From Lachnospiraceae bacterium (GTDB lineage Bacteria; Bacillota; Clostridia; Lachnospirales; Lachnospiraceae): a stretch of DNA of 64,000 nt. The stretch covers positions 124,001-188,000 of the forward strand of contig JAGBEO010000011.1 in assembly GCA_017936885.1 (NCBI GenBank). Reading direction: 5' to 3'. This document shows, in pieces, positions 26,865 to 35,523 of this stretch. The position numbers were made by a program, and so were the translations under genes. Under the pieces are notes generated by a model. That model was given only the letters and a program-made list of their open reading frames with translations, searched no databases and had not been told where the DNA came from. Within the stretch, counting starts at the first letter, position 1. Each line of letters starts with the position of its first letter.

Positions 26865-27944
26865 ATGAGACCAAGAATGAATGTTTTTATCACAACTTCA
26901 AAAAAGAGCCTGCATTTGGCATATCCCGCAATCGTATCCCTATTTGAGCATAATCAGGATTCAGAAGTATTTCTTTATATTGCATCTGAGGATTTGGTAC
27001 AGGAGGATATCGAAGCAGAGAGCGAGCAGGCTTCCCGATATGGGCACCATATTATTATATGCAGCTTTGACGAAGAAGCCTGCCGTAAACAGATTGTAAG
27101 TTCCGACTCAGAGCACTGGCCTGTGGGGGCCATGTCTTGCTACTGGATGTTTCATGAACTTTTACCTCAGGAAGTGGAACGTATTCTGGCGATTGAGGCA
27201 GATACGGTGACAACAGGTTCCCTTAGAGAGTTTTATGAGATTGATCTGGAAGGCAGTTATGCCGCATGTCCTGATCCGGAGCATAAGCCGCTGAATCATA
27301 AGAATGTTATGGATAAGCTGCAAGGAGATTTGCTTACATTTGTGGGTTCTGTTTATGATGTGAAGAAGATCAGAGATGACTTTTCACTACAGGATATTTT
27401 GCAGATGGATGGAGAAATATCAAAGAAATATGGACAGTCGCAGATGGAACTGACTTTTGGTGTATTGTTCAGAGGAAAGATAAAGTATATTCCGGCACCT
27501 TTGTACAGTATAGAGGAGAACCGCCATTTTGTGGAGCGGTTTGGATACGACTATATGAAAGAATGTGAAGAGACTTGTAAGCTGCTTCATTTTTCTTCTA
27601 CAGGAGATAAAGAAAAGCCGTGGAATCCTACTAATATTATGCCCGGCTATTTGTACTGGTGGGATTATGCACGAAAGAGTCCATATTACAAGAAGTATTT
27701 TGAAGAGCAATGGAAGATTTACGAAAGACAGAAGGAGAAGAATGCAGCGTTAAAGAAAAATATCAGCTATAGAAATATTCTGATTGTAACCATTATTCTG
27801 ATGTTGGTTTTGGATATCATAGTGATGGGCGCTATTCTTAGAGAGTGGTATGTGATACCGCTTATGATAGCGCTTGGCGCAGGAGCTTTTGCGGGAGCGG
27901 TACTTATCAGGAAAATACTGAGTGTTCTTCATAGGGAGAGTTAA
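26865..27944 (+). CDS. GT8-like glycosyltransferase with C-terminal membrane helices
   Basis: A 359-residue protein. The GT-A domain opens MNVFITTSKKSLHLAYPAI; LAIEADTVTTGSL (about 109-121) occupies the place of the GT8 LDxD metal site, with Glu-Ala-Asp instead of Asp-x-Asp; LLHFSSTGDKEKPWNP is the C-terminal H-x-x-G-x-x-KPW box. After it come a charged helix and two hydrophobic helices (about 303-325, 331-350), probably anchoring the enzyme to the inner face of the membrane. GAGG nine bases before ATG 26865 decides the start. Confidence 0.8.
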   Translation: MRPRMNVFITTSKKSLHLAYPAIVSLFEHNQDSEVFLYIASEDLVQEDIEAESEQASRYGHHIIICSFDEEACRKQIVSSDSEHWPVGAMSCYWMFHELLPQEVERILAIEADTVTTGSLREFYEIDLEGSYAACPDPEHKPLNHKNVMDKLQGDLLTFVGSVYDVKKIRDDFSLQDILQMDGEISKKYGQSQMELTFGVLFRGKIKYIPAPLYSIEENRHFVERFGYDYMKECEETCKLLHFSSTGDKEKPWNPTNIMPGYLYWWDYARKSPYYKKYFEEQWKIYERQKEKNAALKKNISYRNILIVTIILMLVLDIIVMGAILREWYVIPLMIALGAGAFAGAVLIRKILSVLHRES

Positions 27945-27948
27945 GGAA

Positions 27949-29007
27949 TTGAAAATTATTGAATTGCTTAGAAAAAGTGAAAAACTGGTGTATTTTAACC
28001 GGTGCAGGATTCATCGTAATAAACCGGAATTCCGGCATATGGTTCTGAATGGTTATCAGAACGCGGATTTTCTGGAATTGCATACTTATGGCAGGGAATA
28101 TGAGGGAATGACGATCTATCTGGCTGATGAAAAAGGCTCAGGTATGGGGTTTTTTGCCGAACTGGGAGTAACACTTATCAAACTGTATTATGCGGATGAA
28201 AGAGGGTTTGTGCCCTATGTTTCATGGGGAAAGGATTATCTGTATTATGAGCCGGATGGAGTTGACGGTGAGAAGAATGCCTTTCTCTATTTTTTTGAAC
28301 CGGTATCCGGGGTAGAAAGCATTGAACATGCATGTCATGTGGTGAATTCTGAAGATAGTCATTATGCACAGGTCAAATCGCTTTTTCATGCGGTCAGTTA
28401 TGATTTACCGGAAGCATATGTGGATGCTATGGCAAGAATGGTAAAGAAATATATTCGCTATAATGATAAGACAAAGCGGTATTTGGAACAGGAATACGGG
28501 AAATTACTCGGAACAGAAAAGACTGTCGGGGTACATTTCAGAGGAACCGATTTTAGAAAGGGATATAATAATCATCCTGTACCGGTTCAGATTGAGCAGG
28601 AAATTGGGAAAGTACGAGAACTTCTGGAGAAATCCGATTACACGAAGATATTCCTTGCCACGGATGAACAGATGGCTGTGGATAAGTTCAGAGAGGCATT
28701 CGGGGATAAAGTCTGCATTTATGAGGATACCTATCGGGATCAGGGTACGGATGAATCGATTGCATTCAGTGAAGACGGACGTAATCGCCATCATTATATG
28801 CTGGCAAGGGAAGTATTGCGTGACCAGTATACGCTGATTAATTGTGATGGGCTGGTGTGTGGTTATTCCAATGTTACATTTCTTGCACGGGTTATGAGAC
28901 GGGCATGGTATGAAAAGGAATGGGAAGATTTTGTGTTGATTGATAATGGGTTGTATCATAATAGTAATTCGTTTTCGAACAGTGTAGGGAGTAGGAAGAA
29001 AAGGTAA
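27949..29007 (+). CDS. Fucosyltransferase-like glycosyltransferase (O-FucT/NodZ-type fold), copy 1
   Basis: A protein of about 352 residues. TVGVHFRGTDFR (about 192-203) is the HxRxTD-type GDP-sugar motif shared by GT23, GT11 and protein O-fucosyltransferases, followed by IFLATDEQMAVDKFREAFGDKV (donor domain strand) and LINCDGLVCGYSNVTFLARVM, a C-terminal segment like the one contacting the donor. The start is uncertain: TTG 27949 follows GGGAG (27934-27938) by ten bases, while GTG 27922 would overlap the preceding gene. The nearest relative in the window is the next gene. A fucose or related GDP-sugar donor is inferred. Confidence 0.72.
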   Translation: MKIIELLRKSEKLVYFNRCRIHRNKPEFRHMVLNGYQNADFLELHTYGREYEGMTIYLADEKGSGMGFFAELGVTLIKLYYADERGFVPYVSWGKDYLYYEPDGVDGEKNAFLYFFEPVSGVESIEHACHVVNSEDSHYAQVKSLFHAVSYDLPEAYVDAMARMVKKYIRYNDKTKRYLEQEYGKLLGTEKTVGVHFRGTDFRKGYNNHPVPVQIEQEIGKVRELLEKSDYTKIFLATDEQMAVDKFREAFGDKVCIYEDTYRDQGTDESIAFSEDGRNRHHYMLAREVLRDQYTLINCDGLVCGYSNVTFLARVMRRAWYEKEWEDFVLIDNGLYHNSNSFSNSVGSRKKR

Positions 29008-29015
29008 AGTTCAGT

Positions 29016-30005
29016 ATGAAGGACACTTTTGTATATAAGATTGCATCATTTATATGGCGAAAAACTTTTATAAAATGTAGAGAATGTTACAGAGACAGAA
29101 AGTACAGAGAATATTGGGAAGAACACAGAATATGTGAGGGAAATAGAAATCCTGATAAAACATTTTATGTTGTTCGCCGCAGAGAGGTTTATATAGGTTT
29201 ATTTTCATATTATATGACGAATGTCTGTCAGGTAGCAAAGGCATTGGAAAACGGATATATTCCGGTGATTGATTTGCAAAACAGTGCCAATATGTACTTA
29301 AAACCGGAGCAAATTGGGAAAGTGAATGCATGGGAGTATTATTTCGAACAACCATGCGGATATTCTCTCGGTGATATTAAAGGAAGCAAAAATATAATTT
29401 TAGGGGGAGGATACTGGCGAGAGTATGGAATGTTCCCATATAATGATATAAATTATCTGATGGACAGAGACGGTGAAATAGCGAAATACAGAGAAATAGC
29501 GAGAAAGTATTTTAGATTTAATGGTACTGTACAACAGAAAATAGATGCAGAATGGAAACAATTTGAAAGGAAAAAAGTATTGGGAGTGTTGTGCAGAGGA
29601 ACGGATTATACGTCAAACAGACCGCATGGTCATTGCATACAGCCATCTTTACAGGAAATGTTTGTTAAAGTAGAGGATGTTCTACAAACTTATGGATGTG
29701 ATTCTATTTTTCTTGGGACAGAAGATAAATTGATATATGATGAATTTAAAGAAAAATATGGAGATATGGTTTTTACGAACAGAAAGAAATTTATCGAATA
29801 TCATGGCGAAGGCTCTATTGGAAAACTGGTAACATGTAATGTAGAAGATGCTTATGAGGAAGGCTTGGAATATCTTGTTACGATTGCGCTGTTATCTAAA
29901 TGTGATTGTTTTGTAGGCGGGCACACTTCTGGAACGGTAGGGGTTATGTTGATGGAAGAAAGTTTTGAATATTGTTATATATTTGATCTTGGCTTGTATG
30001 AATAA
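29016..30005 (+). CDS. Fucosyltransferase-like glycosyltransferase, copy 2
   Basis: A 329-residue protein with the same layout as the preceding gene product: VLGVLCRGTDYT (about 188-199) aligns with GVHFRGTDFR, SIFLGTEDKLIYDEFKEKYGDMV aligns with the donor strand, and LLSKCDCFVGGHTSGTVGVMLM aligns with the C-terminal box. The His of the motif is replaced by Leu-Cys here. The two genes are divergent tandem paralogues, so the acceptors or linkages probably differ. Its codons are clearly more A/T-rich than the copy before it, suggesting separate acquisition. AAAAGG overlapping the previous stop serves as ribosome site. Confidence 0.72.
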   Translation: MKDTFVYKIASFIWRKTFIKCRECYRDRKYREYWEEHRICEGNRNPDKTFYVVRRREVYIGLFSYYMTNVCQVAKALENGYIPVIDLQNSANMYLKPEQIGKVNAWEYYFEQPCGYSLGDIKGSKNIILGGGYWREYGMFPYNDINYLMDRDGEIAKYREIARKYFRFNGTVQQKIDAEWKQFERKKVLGVLCRGTDYTSNRPHGHCIQPSLQEMFVKVEDVLQTYGCDSIFLGTEDKLIYDEFKEKYGDMVFTNRKKFIEYHGEGSIGKLVTCNVEDAYEEGLEYLVTIALLSKCDCFVGGHTSGTVGVMLMEESFEYCYIFDLGLYE

Positions 30006-30329
30006 AATATTTATCCTTATACCGATATAAATCATCGGGAAAATGTTATGTCCAAAATTAACTGCCACGTATTAATTGGTGAAATTTTAGAAGATGTATG
30101 AATTATTGTGCAGTATAATATAAAAATATTGGAAGCATATAAATGACAGTGTTTGTAAATAGAACAAACTGTTGCATTTAATGGATGTATGAAGGAAATC
30201 GAAAGAAAAGGCAAATTGTTGAGTAATGGGTAAAAATACATTGCAAGTGTAGTGTGACAGTGGAGCGGTTGGTGCAATTGATTGTTAATGATTAAGTCCA
30301 TATTCAGGACTTGATAAGAGGATTATGGA
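30006..30329 (+). other. Intergenic region, 324 bases, A/T-rich, no gene found
   Basis: No plausible coding frame or clear promoter was seen. A TATAAT occurs at 30114-30119 but has no matching -35 element. Near the right end a hairpin pairs AAGTCC (30294-30299) with GGACTT (30307-30312) around a 7-base loop, immediately before the AAGAGGA ribosome site (30316-30322) of the next gene. That position could influence translation initiation. The gap lies between two fucosyltransferase-like genes and may be a recombination scar. Confidence 0.4.
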
Positions 30330-31247
30330 ATGAAAGTATCTGATAAGTTTGAAAGTATTTTAAAGACAATTGTATGGTGGTGCAAACCTCTGATTGAGAA
30401 ATGTATAAGAAATCCTGCTGTTATATTTAGAATGGATGGTGGTACATGTTCGCAGATTGTTGACTATGTGAGTTTTAAAATATTGGCAGAAAAGACAGGC
30501 TGTAATATGTTGATGGATATTACATGGTATGACAGATATGGAGAAGGAAAAGAAAGTATTCTTGCAAGACCGTATAATATTGATAAGTTGTTTGAACTGG
30601 AAGAATATCGGACCGCGGGAAAAGTACAGGCTTGGTTATATAAAGTTCTTTTTTCATATTTTCCATCCGATGATATGATAACAAAAGGTTTTGGTGTTAA
30701 TTTAGGTACTTTTAAAATGCCTGATGCTCCATGCTATCTACAGGGCTATTATAAATATGAACTTGCTGAAATAGAAAGGAACATAGGAAAATATTGCTCA
30801 TTGAAAGATAAACAAGACATATTAGATCCTGATAATATGGTTATATATGAGGAGATTGCATCGTGTGGCAATCCGATAGGTGTACATGTCAGGCGTGGAG
30901 ATATGTCAGTAGAGGGGGGATACTGGGAGGTATTACCCAATAAGTATTTTATTAATGTATGCGAAGACTTAAATAAACGAGACAGTGTTTTTTACTTTTT
31001 TTCAGAAGAACCGCAGTGGATTTTAGATCAGATTATCCCTTATATAAATATTCAATATAGGATAGTATATAATACGGCGTTTGACGGATACAAAGATTTA
31101 TATTTATTAAGCAGATGCAAATATCAGGTAAAGAGTCAAGGAAGTTTTGGAGAATATGCTTATATTTTGAATTCGAGAGAAGATAAAAATATGGTTGTTT
31201 ATGATAAGGATAACCCAAGATTATGGAAATGGAGTTCTAAGTTATGA
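30330..31247 (+). CDS. Glycosyltransferase family 11 (alpha-1,2-fucosyltransferase-like)
   Basis: A 305-residue protein with the GT11 signature GVHVRRGDM (about 184-192), in which the H-x-R-R-G-D residues bind the GDP part of GDP-fucose. VFYFFSEEPQWI and YKDLYLLSRCKYQVKSQGSFGEYAYIL are the next two conserved blocks. Length matches the family (about 290-310). A strong AAGAGGA precedes the ATG by seven bases, and the stop overlaps the following ABC transporter gene by four bases. GDP-fucose synthesis genes were not seen in the window, so the donor is inferred. Confidence 0.82.
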   Translation: MKVSDKFESILKTIVWWCKPLIEKCIRNPAVIFRMDGGTCSQIVDYVSFKILAEKTGCNMLMDITWYDRYGEGKESILARPYNIDKLFELEEYRTAGKVQAWLYKVLFSYFPSDDMITKGFGVNLGTFKMPDAPCYLQGYYKYELAEIERNIGKYCSLKDKQDILDPDNMVIYEEIASCGNPIGVHVRRGDMSVEGGYWEVLPNKYFINVCEDLNKRDSVFYFFSEEPQWILDQIIPYINIQYRIVYNTAFDGYKDLYLLSRCKYQVKSQGSFGEYAYILNSREDKNMVVYDKDNPRLWKWSSKL

Positions 31248-33037
31248 AGCACGAATTAGACAAAATAAAAGATCTATTTCATAAATTAAATGTGATATTG
31301 TCAAAACAGCAAAAATTATATGGTGGCGTCATATTTGTTTGTACAATACTCGCTGCTGTTATGGAGACTATTGGAGTATCTGTTATCATTCCTGTGGTTC
31401 AGGGACTTATGGATACCGAAGGGTTATGGAACAAATGGTATATCCAGCCATTCTTAGGGGTATTTGACATTCAGAGAACGCAGACTTTGATTATATTGGT
31501 TTGCGGAGAAGTGATAACTGTATATATATTAAAGAATCTGTATTTTATTTTATATACGTGGCTTGTACGAAAGTATACATATAAGATTAAAAGAGAATTG
31601 GGAATAAGAGTTATGAAATCTTATATGAAACAAGGGTATATTTTCTTTGTGAATAATAATACCAGTAGATTAATACAAGGAATATCAGGCGATGTGAATT
31701 CTGTAAATGTTATATTAGATGGATTTTTTAGTTTGTCTACAAAATTGATGACAGTAATAGCAATAGGGGTATTTATGCTGGCTCAATCTCCATCTACAGC
31801 AATTCTTCTGATGATACTTGCAGTGGTCAGTGTATTTGCAATTCAACTATTGTATAAAAAAACACTTATAAAATATGGCATACTTCTTAGAGAAGCGGAA
31901 CGAGAAAATTCAAAGGCATCATTAGAAGCGATACAGGGAAGTAAAGAAATATTAGTTACTAAGCGGCAGGATTTTTATGTAAAAAAATATGTTGATAGTA
32001 TCAACAAACATATAAAAGCCTGCATTAAAATTGAGATGGCAACGCTGACGCCAGGATACATAATCGAAATGATTTGTATAGCTGGTTTATTAACAGCGAT
32101 TGTGGTACAAACGGAAACAGTTGGAGCATCTGCAGAAATGATAGAAACATTGTCAGTAGTTGCCGTATCAGCATTCCGAATATTGCCAAATGTATCTGCG
32201 ATTAGTAGTACACTTAATTCTATAAGAAGTCGTATGCCATCATTTAATGCAGCATATGAAACGATAAGACAGGTAGAAATATTAGAGAAGAAGCATGATG
32301 ATGGGGCTGTGAAAGAAGTATATCAAGAAAAAGATAAAATTGTTTTTAATAATGAAATTAGACTGAATAATGTTTCTTATCGTTATCCTCAAACAGAAAA
32401 ATATATTTTAAAAAGTGTGGATTTTGTAATTAAAGCAAGAACATCTATTGGTATCATAGGGCCTTCCGGAGCTGGGAAATCCACCTTGGTGGATGTTTTA
32501 CTTGGACTCCTTATTCCGGAACAGGGTAATATTACCATGGATGGGGAAGATATTCAGAATCTTGGAGTAAAATGGAATCGTAATGTGGGATATGTACCGC
32601 AGAGCGTTTATTTGGTTGACGCAGATATACGTGAGAATATTGCATTTGGCATTCCTACAAAGTATATTGAGGATGAGATGGTGTGGAAGGCATTGGAAAT
32701 GGCACAATTGGCTGATTTTGTAAGAAAGCAGCCTAATGGGTTGGATACCTGTGTTGGGGAAAGGGGTGTAAAATTTTCCGGTGGACAAAGACAAAGGGTG
32801 GCAATTGCAAGGGCATTGTATTTAAATCCGGAGATTCTGATTTTGGATGAGGCGACCGCCGCACTAGATAACGAGACCGAGAAGACACTGATGGAAGCAA
32901 TAGAATCTCTTCAGGGAAGGAAGACTCTGATTGTTGTTGCGCATAGATTGACCACAATTAAAAATTGTGATTATATATATGAAGTGACTAATGGTAAAAT
33001 TATTGAAAGGGATAAAGCAGAAATTTGGGGTAAGTAA
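31244..33037 (+). CDS. ABC transporter, fused permease and ATPase (second PglK-like flippase)
   Basis: A 597-residue half transporter with six N-terminal membrane helices (about 20-335) and an ATPase: Walker A GPSGAGKST near residue 406, signature FSGGQ near 512 in place of LSGGQ, Walker B ILILDEATAALD, switch His in VVAHRLTT. Segments LEKILY-like KNLYFIL and METIGVSVIIPVVQ parallel the copy at 2218-3999 but the two differ over most of the permease, so they may serve two different lipid-linked glycans. ATGA coupling to the GT11 gene suggests that it exports the fucosylated unit. Confidence 0.9.
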   Translation: MKHELDKIKDLFHKLNVILSKQQKLYGGVIFVCTILAAVMETIGVSVIIPVVQGLMDTEGLWNKWYIQPFLGVFDIQRTQTLIILVCGEVITVYILKNLYFILYTWLVRKYTYKIKRELGIRVMKSYMKQGYIFFVNNNTSRLIQGISGDVNSVNVILDGFFSLSTKLMTVIAIGVFMLAQSPSTAILLMILAVVSVFAIQLLYKKTLIKYGILLREAERENSKASLEAIQGSKEILVTKRQDFYVKKYVDSINKHIKACIKIEMATLTPGYIIEMICIAGLLTAIVVQTETVGASAEMIETLSVVAVSAFRILPNVSAISSTLNSIRSRMPSFNAAYETIRQVEILEKKHDDGAVKEVYQEKDKIVFNNEIRLNNVSYRYPQTEKYILKSVDFVIKARTSIGIIGPSGAGKSTLVDVLLGLLIPEQGNITMDGEDIQNLGVKWNRNVGYVPQSVYLVDADIRENIAFGIPTKYIEDEMVWKALEMAQLADFVRKQPNGLDTCVGERGVKFSGGQRQRVAIARALYLNPEILILDEATAALDNETEKTLMEAIESLQGRKTLIVVAHRLTTIKNCDYIYEVTNGKIIERDKAEIWGK

Positions 33038-33075
33038 TATATAATGACTTTTAAGAATGAAAGGATAAAAAGAAA

Positions 33076-34164
33076 ATGGAGAGAATGGATTCAGAACTAA
33101 AATTATCTTGTTTGATTACGAATTATAATCAAATTGAATGGATCGGAGAGGCTGTTGAATCCATTTTAAAACAAAATTTAAAATATAATTATGAAATTTT
33201 GATTGGTGATGATGGATCAAATGATGGTTCTTTGGAATTTTTAATTCAGAAATATGGAAAAATACCTCAAATTAGATTTTTAGTTCAGGAAAGAAAAGAG
33301 GGGGTTAAAGAGTTTCCAAATTGGAGACACAGCAGGCTTATTTTCCGGCTTATTGATGAGGCAAAAGGAGAATATGTTTCCATTTTAGATGGAGACGATT
33401 ACTTTTGTGATTTTAACCATTTTCGGCATAAAATAGAATTGTTGGACAAAAGAGAAAATAGAAATTGTGTTGCCTGTTATGGAAATATGTATAGGCTTGT
33501 CGATGGAAAGCTTGAACTTTATGCAGGAGTTCCTTATACGGAAGGTCAATATCAATGGCAGAAAGACATGATATATATTCATCTAGCAACTGCAGTTATT
33601 CGCAGAAAGGCCTTAGAGAATGTGCCAAGGAATATTTATTATGAAGAATTTGCTGATTGGCAGATTACTACATGGCTTGCCCATAAAGGGACGTTTTATT
33701 ATGTGCCCAATCCGTGTTTTGTATATCGGGTGTTGCCGAAGTCCATGTGGAACGGTGCTTCAGCGGAATTGAATGCTTTGCGCTCCGTTATAGTATGCGA
33801 TTTGAATTATCAGGCATACGGTGGAAAACGTATTAGTGTATACAAAGCACGTAAAACTCCAATTTTGTTACTGTACAATAAAAAGGCATTTGTGGAGAAT
33901 ATTGACTATGAAATGTGGAACAATTTTGTACTGAAATATCGTGCAAAAGTAGCGTATATGTTATTAAATAGAAAAAGCTTGAAATTAACAGAAAAAATAT
34001 GGTTATTCATTTTTTGTTTTAGATTGAAAGCGCCTTGGAAAGTACTATGTCACAAACTTATAGGATATTGTATAGGAATTAGTCAAATATGCAACCCTAA
34101 AATTTCAATGGAACAAAAACGGGTATTAATGAAAAATTGGTGGATGCGTATAACAAAGAGATAA
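33076..34164 (+). CDS. Glycosyltransferase family 2
   Basis: A 362-residue GT-A protein. CLITNYNQIEWIGEAVESIL, ILIGDDGSNDGS and ILDGDDYF (about 104-111, metal-binding Asp residues) are the three expected blocks; FADWQITTWLAHKG is the acceptor-side motif corresponding to ED in many GT2 enzymes. The C-terminal 100 residues are basic and partly hydrophobic, consistent with peripheral membrane binding. AAAGGA 11 bases before the ATG supports the start. Sugar specificity cannot be told. The composition is A/T-rich, like the genes before it. Confidence 0.85.
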   Translation: MERMDSELKLSCLITNYNQIEWIGEAVESILKQNLKYNYEILIGDDGSNDGSLEFLIQKYGKIPQIRFLVQERKEGVKEFPNWRHSRLIFRLIDEAKGEYVSILDGDDYFCDFNHFRHKIELLDKRENRNCVACYGNMYRLVDGKLELYAGVPYTEGQYQWQKDMIYIHLATAVIRRKALENVPRNIYYEEFADWQITTWLAHKGTFYYVPNPCFVYRVLPKSMWNGASAELNALRSVIVCDLNYQAYGGKRISVYKARKTPILLLYNKKAFVENIDYEMWNNFVLKYRAKVAYMLLNRKSLKLTEKIWLFIFCFRLKAPWKVLCHKLIGYCIGISQICNPKISMEQKRVLMKNWWMRITKR

Positions 34165-34183
34165 TACTGAGGAAATGTATGTT

Positions 34184-35386
34184 ATGAATAGGCATAAGGC
34201 GGTTATGTTTGTATTAGATTCTTTCTGGCCGAATCAGGATGGTGTATCGACGGTTGTGCAGTATTTGTCAGAGGGATTGGTTGAAAAAGGACATGATGTA
34301 TGTGTGTTAGCAAATGCCAAAGGTAGAGATTTACCGGCTAGGGAAGAACATAATGGTGTTGTTATTCGAAGAATGAATATAGCCACACGTTGGCCGATTT
34401 ATTATAAAGCAATGGATGATAAGTCTGATATACAGAATTATCATGATGTAGTCGTCGAATATGCACCGGATGTGATAATTATTGAAAGTCTGTGCAGTTG
34501 GAGTAATGACTGGTTTATGACATTTGCAGATGAACTGTCTTGTCAAAAAATCCTGCACTTGCATAGTGATATTTCTGACTATGGTGTGTATGGATGGAGA
34601 AAAGTAGATTATAAGGTACGAAACATAGGTAATATTTTGTATCAAATACGTATGCAGCATAAAGCGGGAAACTATTGGAAAAGTATCAATGACAGTCTTT
34701 GTAAATATAATATGTTGTTGTATTTAACAGATGTGCATACCAATATTAGAGCATTAGGACAGCGTAGTATTTGTCATGTTGAAAAGCTTGAAAATGCTGT
34801 CGATGACATTTTTTTTGAAGAAAGCCTTAGTCATGAAAATATAGAAAATGATGTGTGCCGATTTCTATGTGTTGCTAATTACATGGAAAGAAAGAATCAA
34901 AGGTATTTGTTGGAGGCATATGAGAGGGCAACATTCCAATCTAAAACGGAGTTGATTATTGTTGGAAATGGCAGCAAAGCGTATATGGAAGGACTGCAGG
35001 ATTTTGCAAATGAGATTGTGAAGAAAGACAATGGATATAAGAATATTGTGTTCTATCGAGGGATAGCCAGGGATAAAATACTGGAATTATATAAGATATC
35101 TCATATTTTTGTTCTATCTTCAATATGGGAAGAGAGTCCTATTGTTGTCAGAGAGGCTGCAGCTTGTGGTATGCCTGTAATTTCTACTGATGTTGGGGAT
35201 GTGAGAACTATTGAAGGGTGCCGGGTAGTACATTCTGTTAATGAAATGGCGTCATCCATGGCAGAGTATGAAAGAGATCTGAATTTGCGAAAAACACATG
35301 GACAGCAACTAAGTAATTGGGCACAAAAGCATTGCAGAAGAAGTGTGGCAGTGGATCGATTAGAGCAGTTGATAAATAGAGAATAA
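34184..35386 (+). CDS. Glycosyltransferase family 4
   Basis: A 400-residue GT-B protein. VMFVLDSFWPNQDGVSTVVQYLSEGL carries the acceptor-side glycine loop; IIESLCSWSND and ILHLHSDISDYG follow; the donor domain has VANYMERKNQRYLLEAYE, IIVGNGSKAYMEGL, and SSIWEESPIVVREAAACG (about 312-329), the E-x7-E motif. ATG 34184 is favoured because GAGGAAA lies nine to eleven bases upstream, while ATG 34175 is too close to it. This is the last gene before a clear promoter, so it probably ends the left operon, though no terminator was found behind it. Confidence 0.87.
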   Translation: MNRHKAVMFVLDSFWPNQDGVSTVVQYLSEGLVEKGHDVCVLANAKGRDLPAREEHNGVVIRRMNIATRWPIYYKAMDDKSDIQNYHDVVVEYAPDVIIIESLCSWSNDWFMTFADELSCQKILHLHSDISDYGVYGWRKVDYKVRNIGNILYQIRMQHKAGNYWKSINDSLCKYNMLLYLTDVHTNIRALGQRSICHVEKLENAVDDIFFEESLSHENIENDVCRFLCVANYMERKNQRYLLEAYERATFQSKTELIIVGNGSKAYMEGLQDFANEIVKKDNGYKNIVFYRGIARDKILELYKISHIFVLSSIWEESPIVVREAAACGMPVISTDVGDVRTIEGCRVVHSVNEMASSMAEYERDLNLRKTHGQQLSNWAQKHCRRSVAVDRLEQLINRE

Positions 35387-35414
35387 AGCAGTGTTTCTTA
35401 ATTGATATAGGGTA

Positions 35415-35430
35415 TTTTGTTGAAACAAAA
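35415..35430. promoter_or_regulatory. Palindrome overlapping the -35 box (candidate operator)
   Basis: TTTTGTT (35415-35421) and AACAAAA (35424-35430) form a 7+7 inverted repeat with a two-base centre. It covers the -35 element of the promoter next to it, the usual place for a repressor site. It could also be chance in A/T-rich DNA; no second copy was noticed nearby. Confidence 0.35.
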
Positions 35431-35448
35431 GTATTTTGGCGTTATAAT
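35420..35448 (+). promoter_or_regulatory. Sigma-70 promoter opening the right-hand operon
   Basis: TTGAAA (35420-35425) and a perfect TATAAT (35443-35448) are separated by exactly 17 bases, in a 137-base intergenic gap. Predicted initiation is near 35455, leaving a leader of about 69 bases before ATG 35524. No terminator occurs before 48797, so this promoter could drive all genes from the cytidylyltransferase fusion to the GT-C gene. It is one of the two best promoters in the window. Confidence 0.75.
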
Positions 35449-35523
35449 ACACCGAGTAAGAAAACATGAATTGTATCATAAGTCTGAAAAACGATTTAAT
35501 ATGAAAAGCAGTAGGTGAGACGT

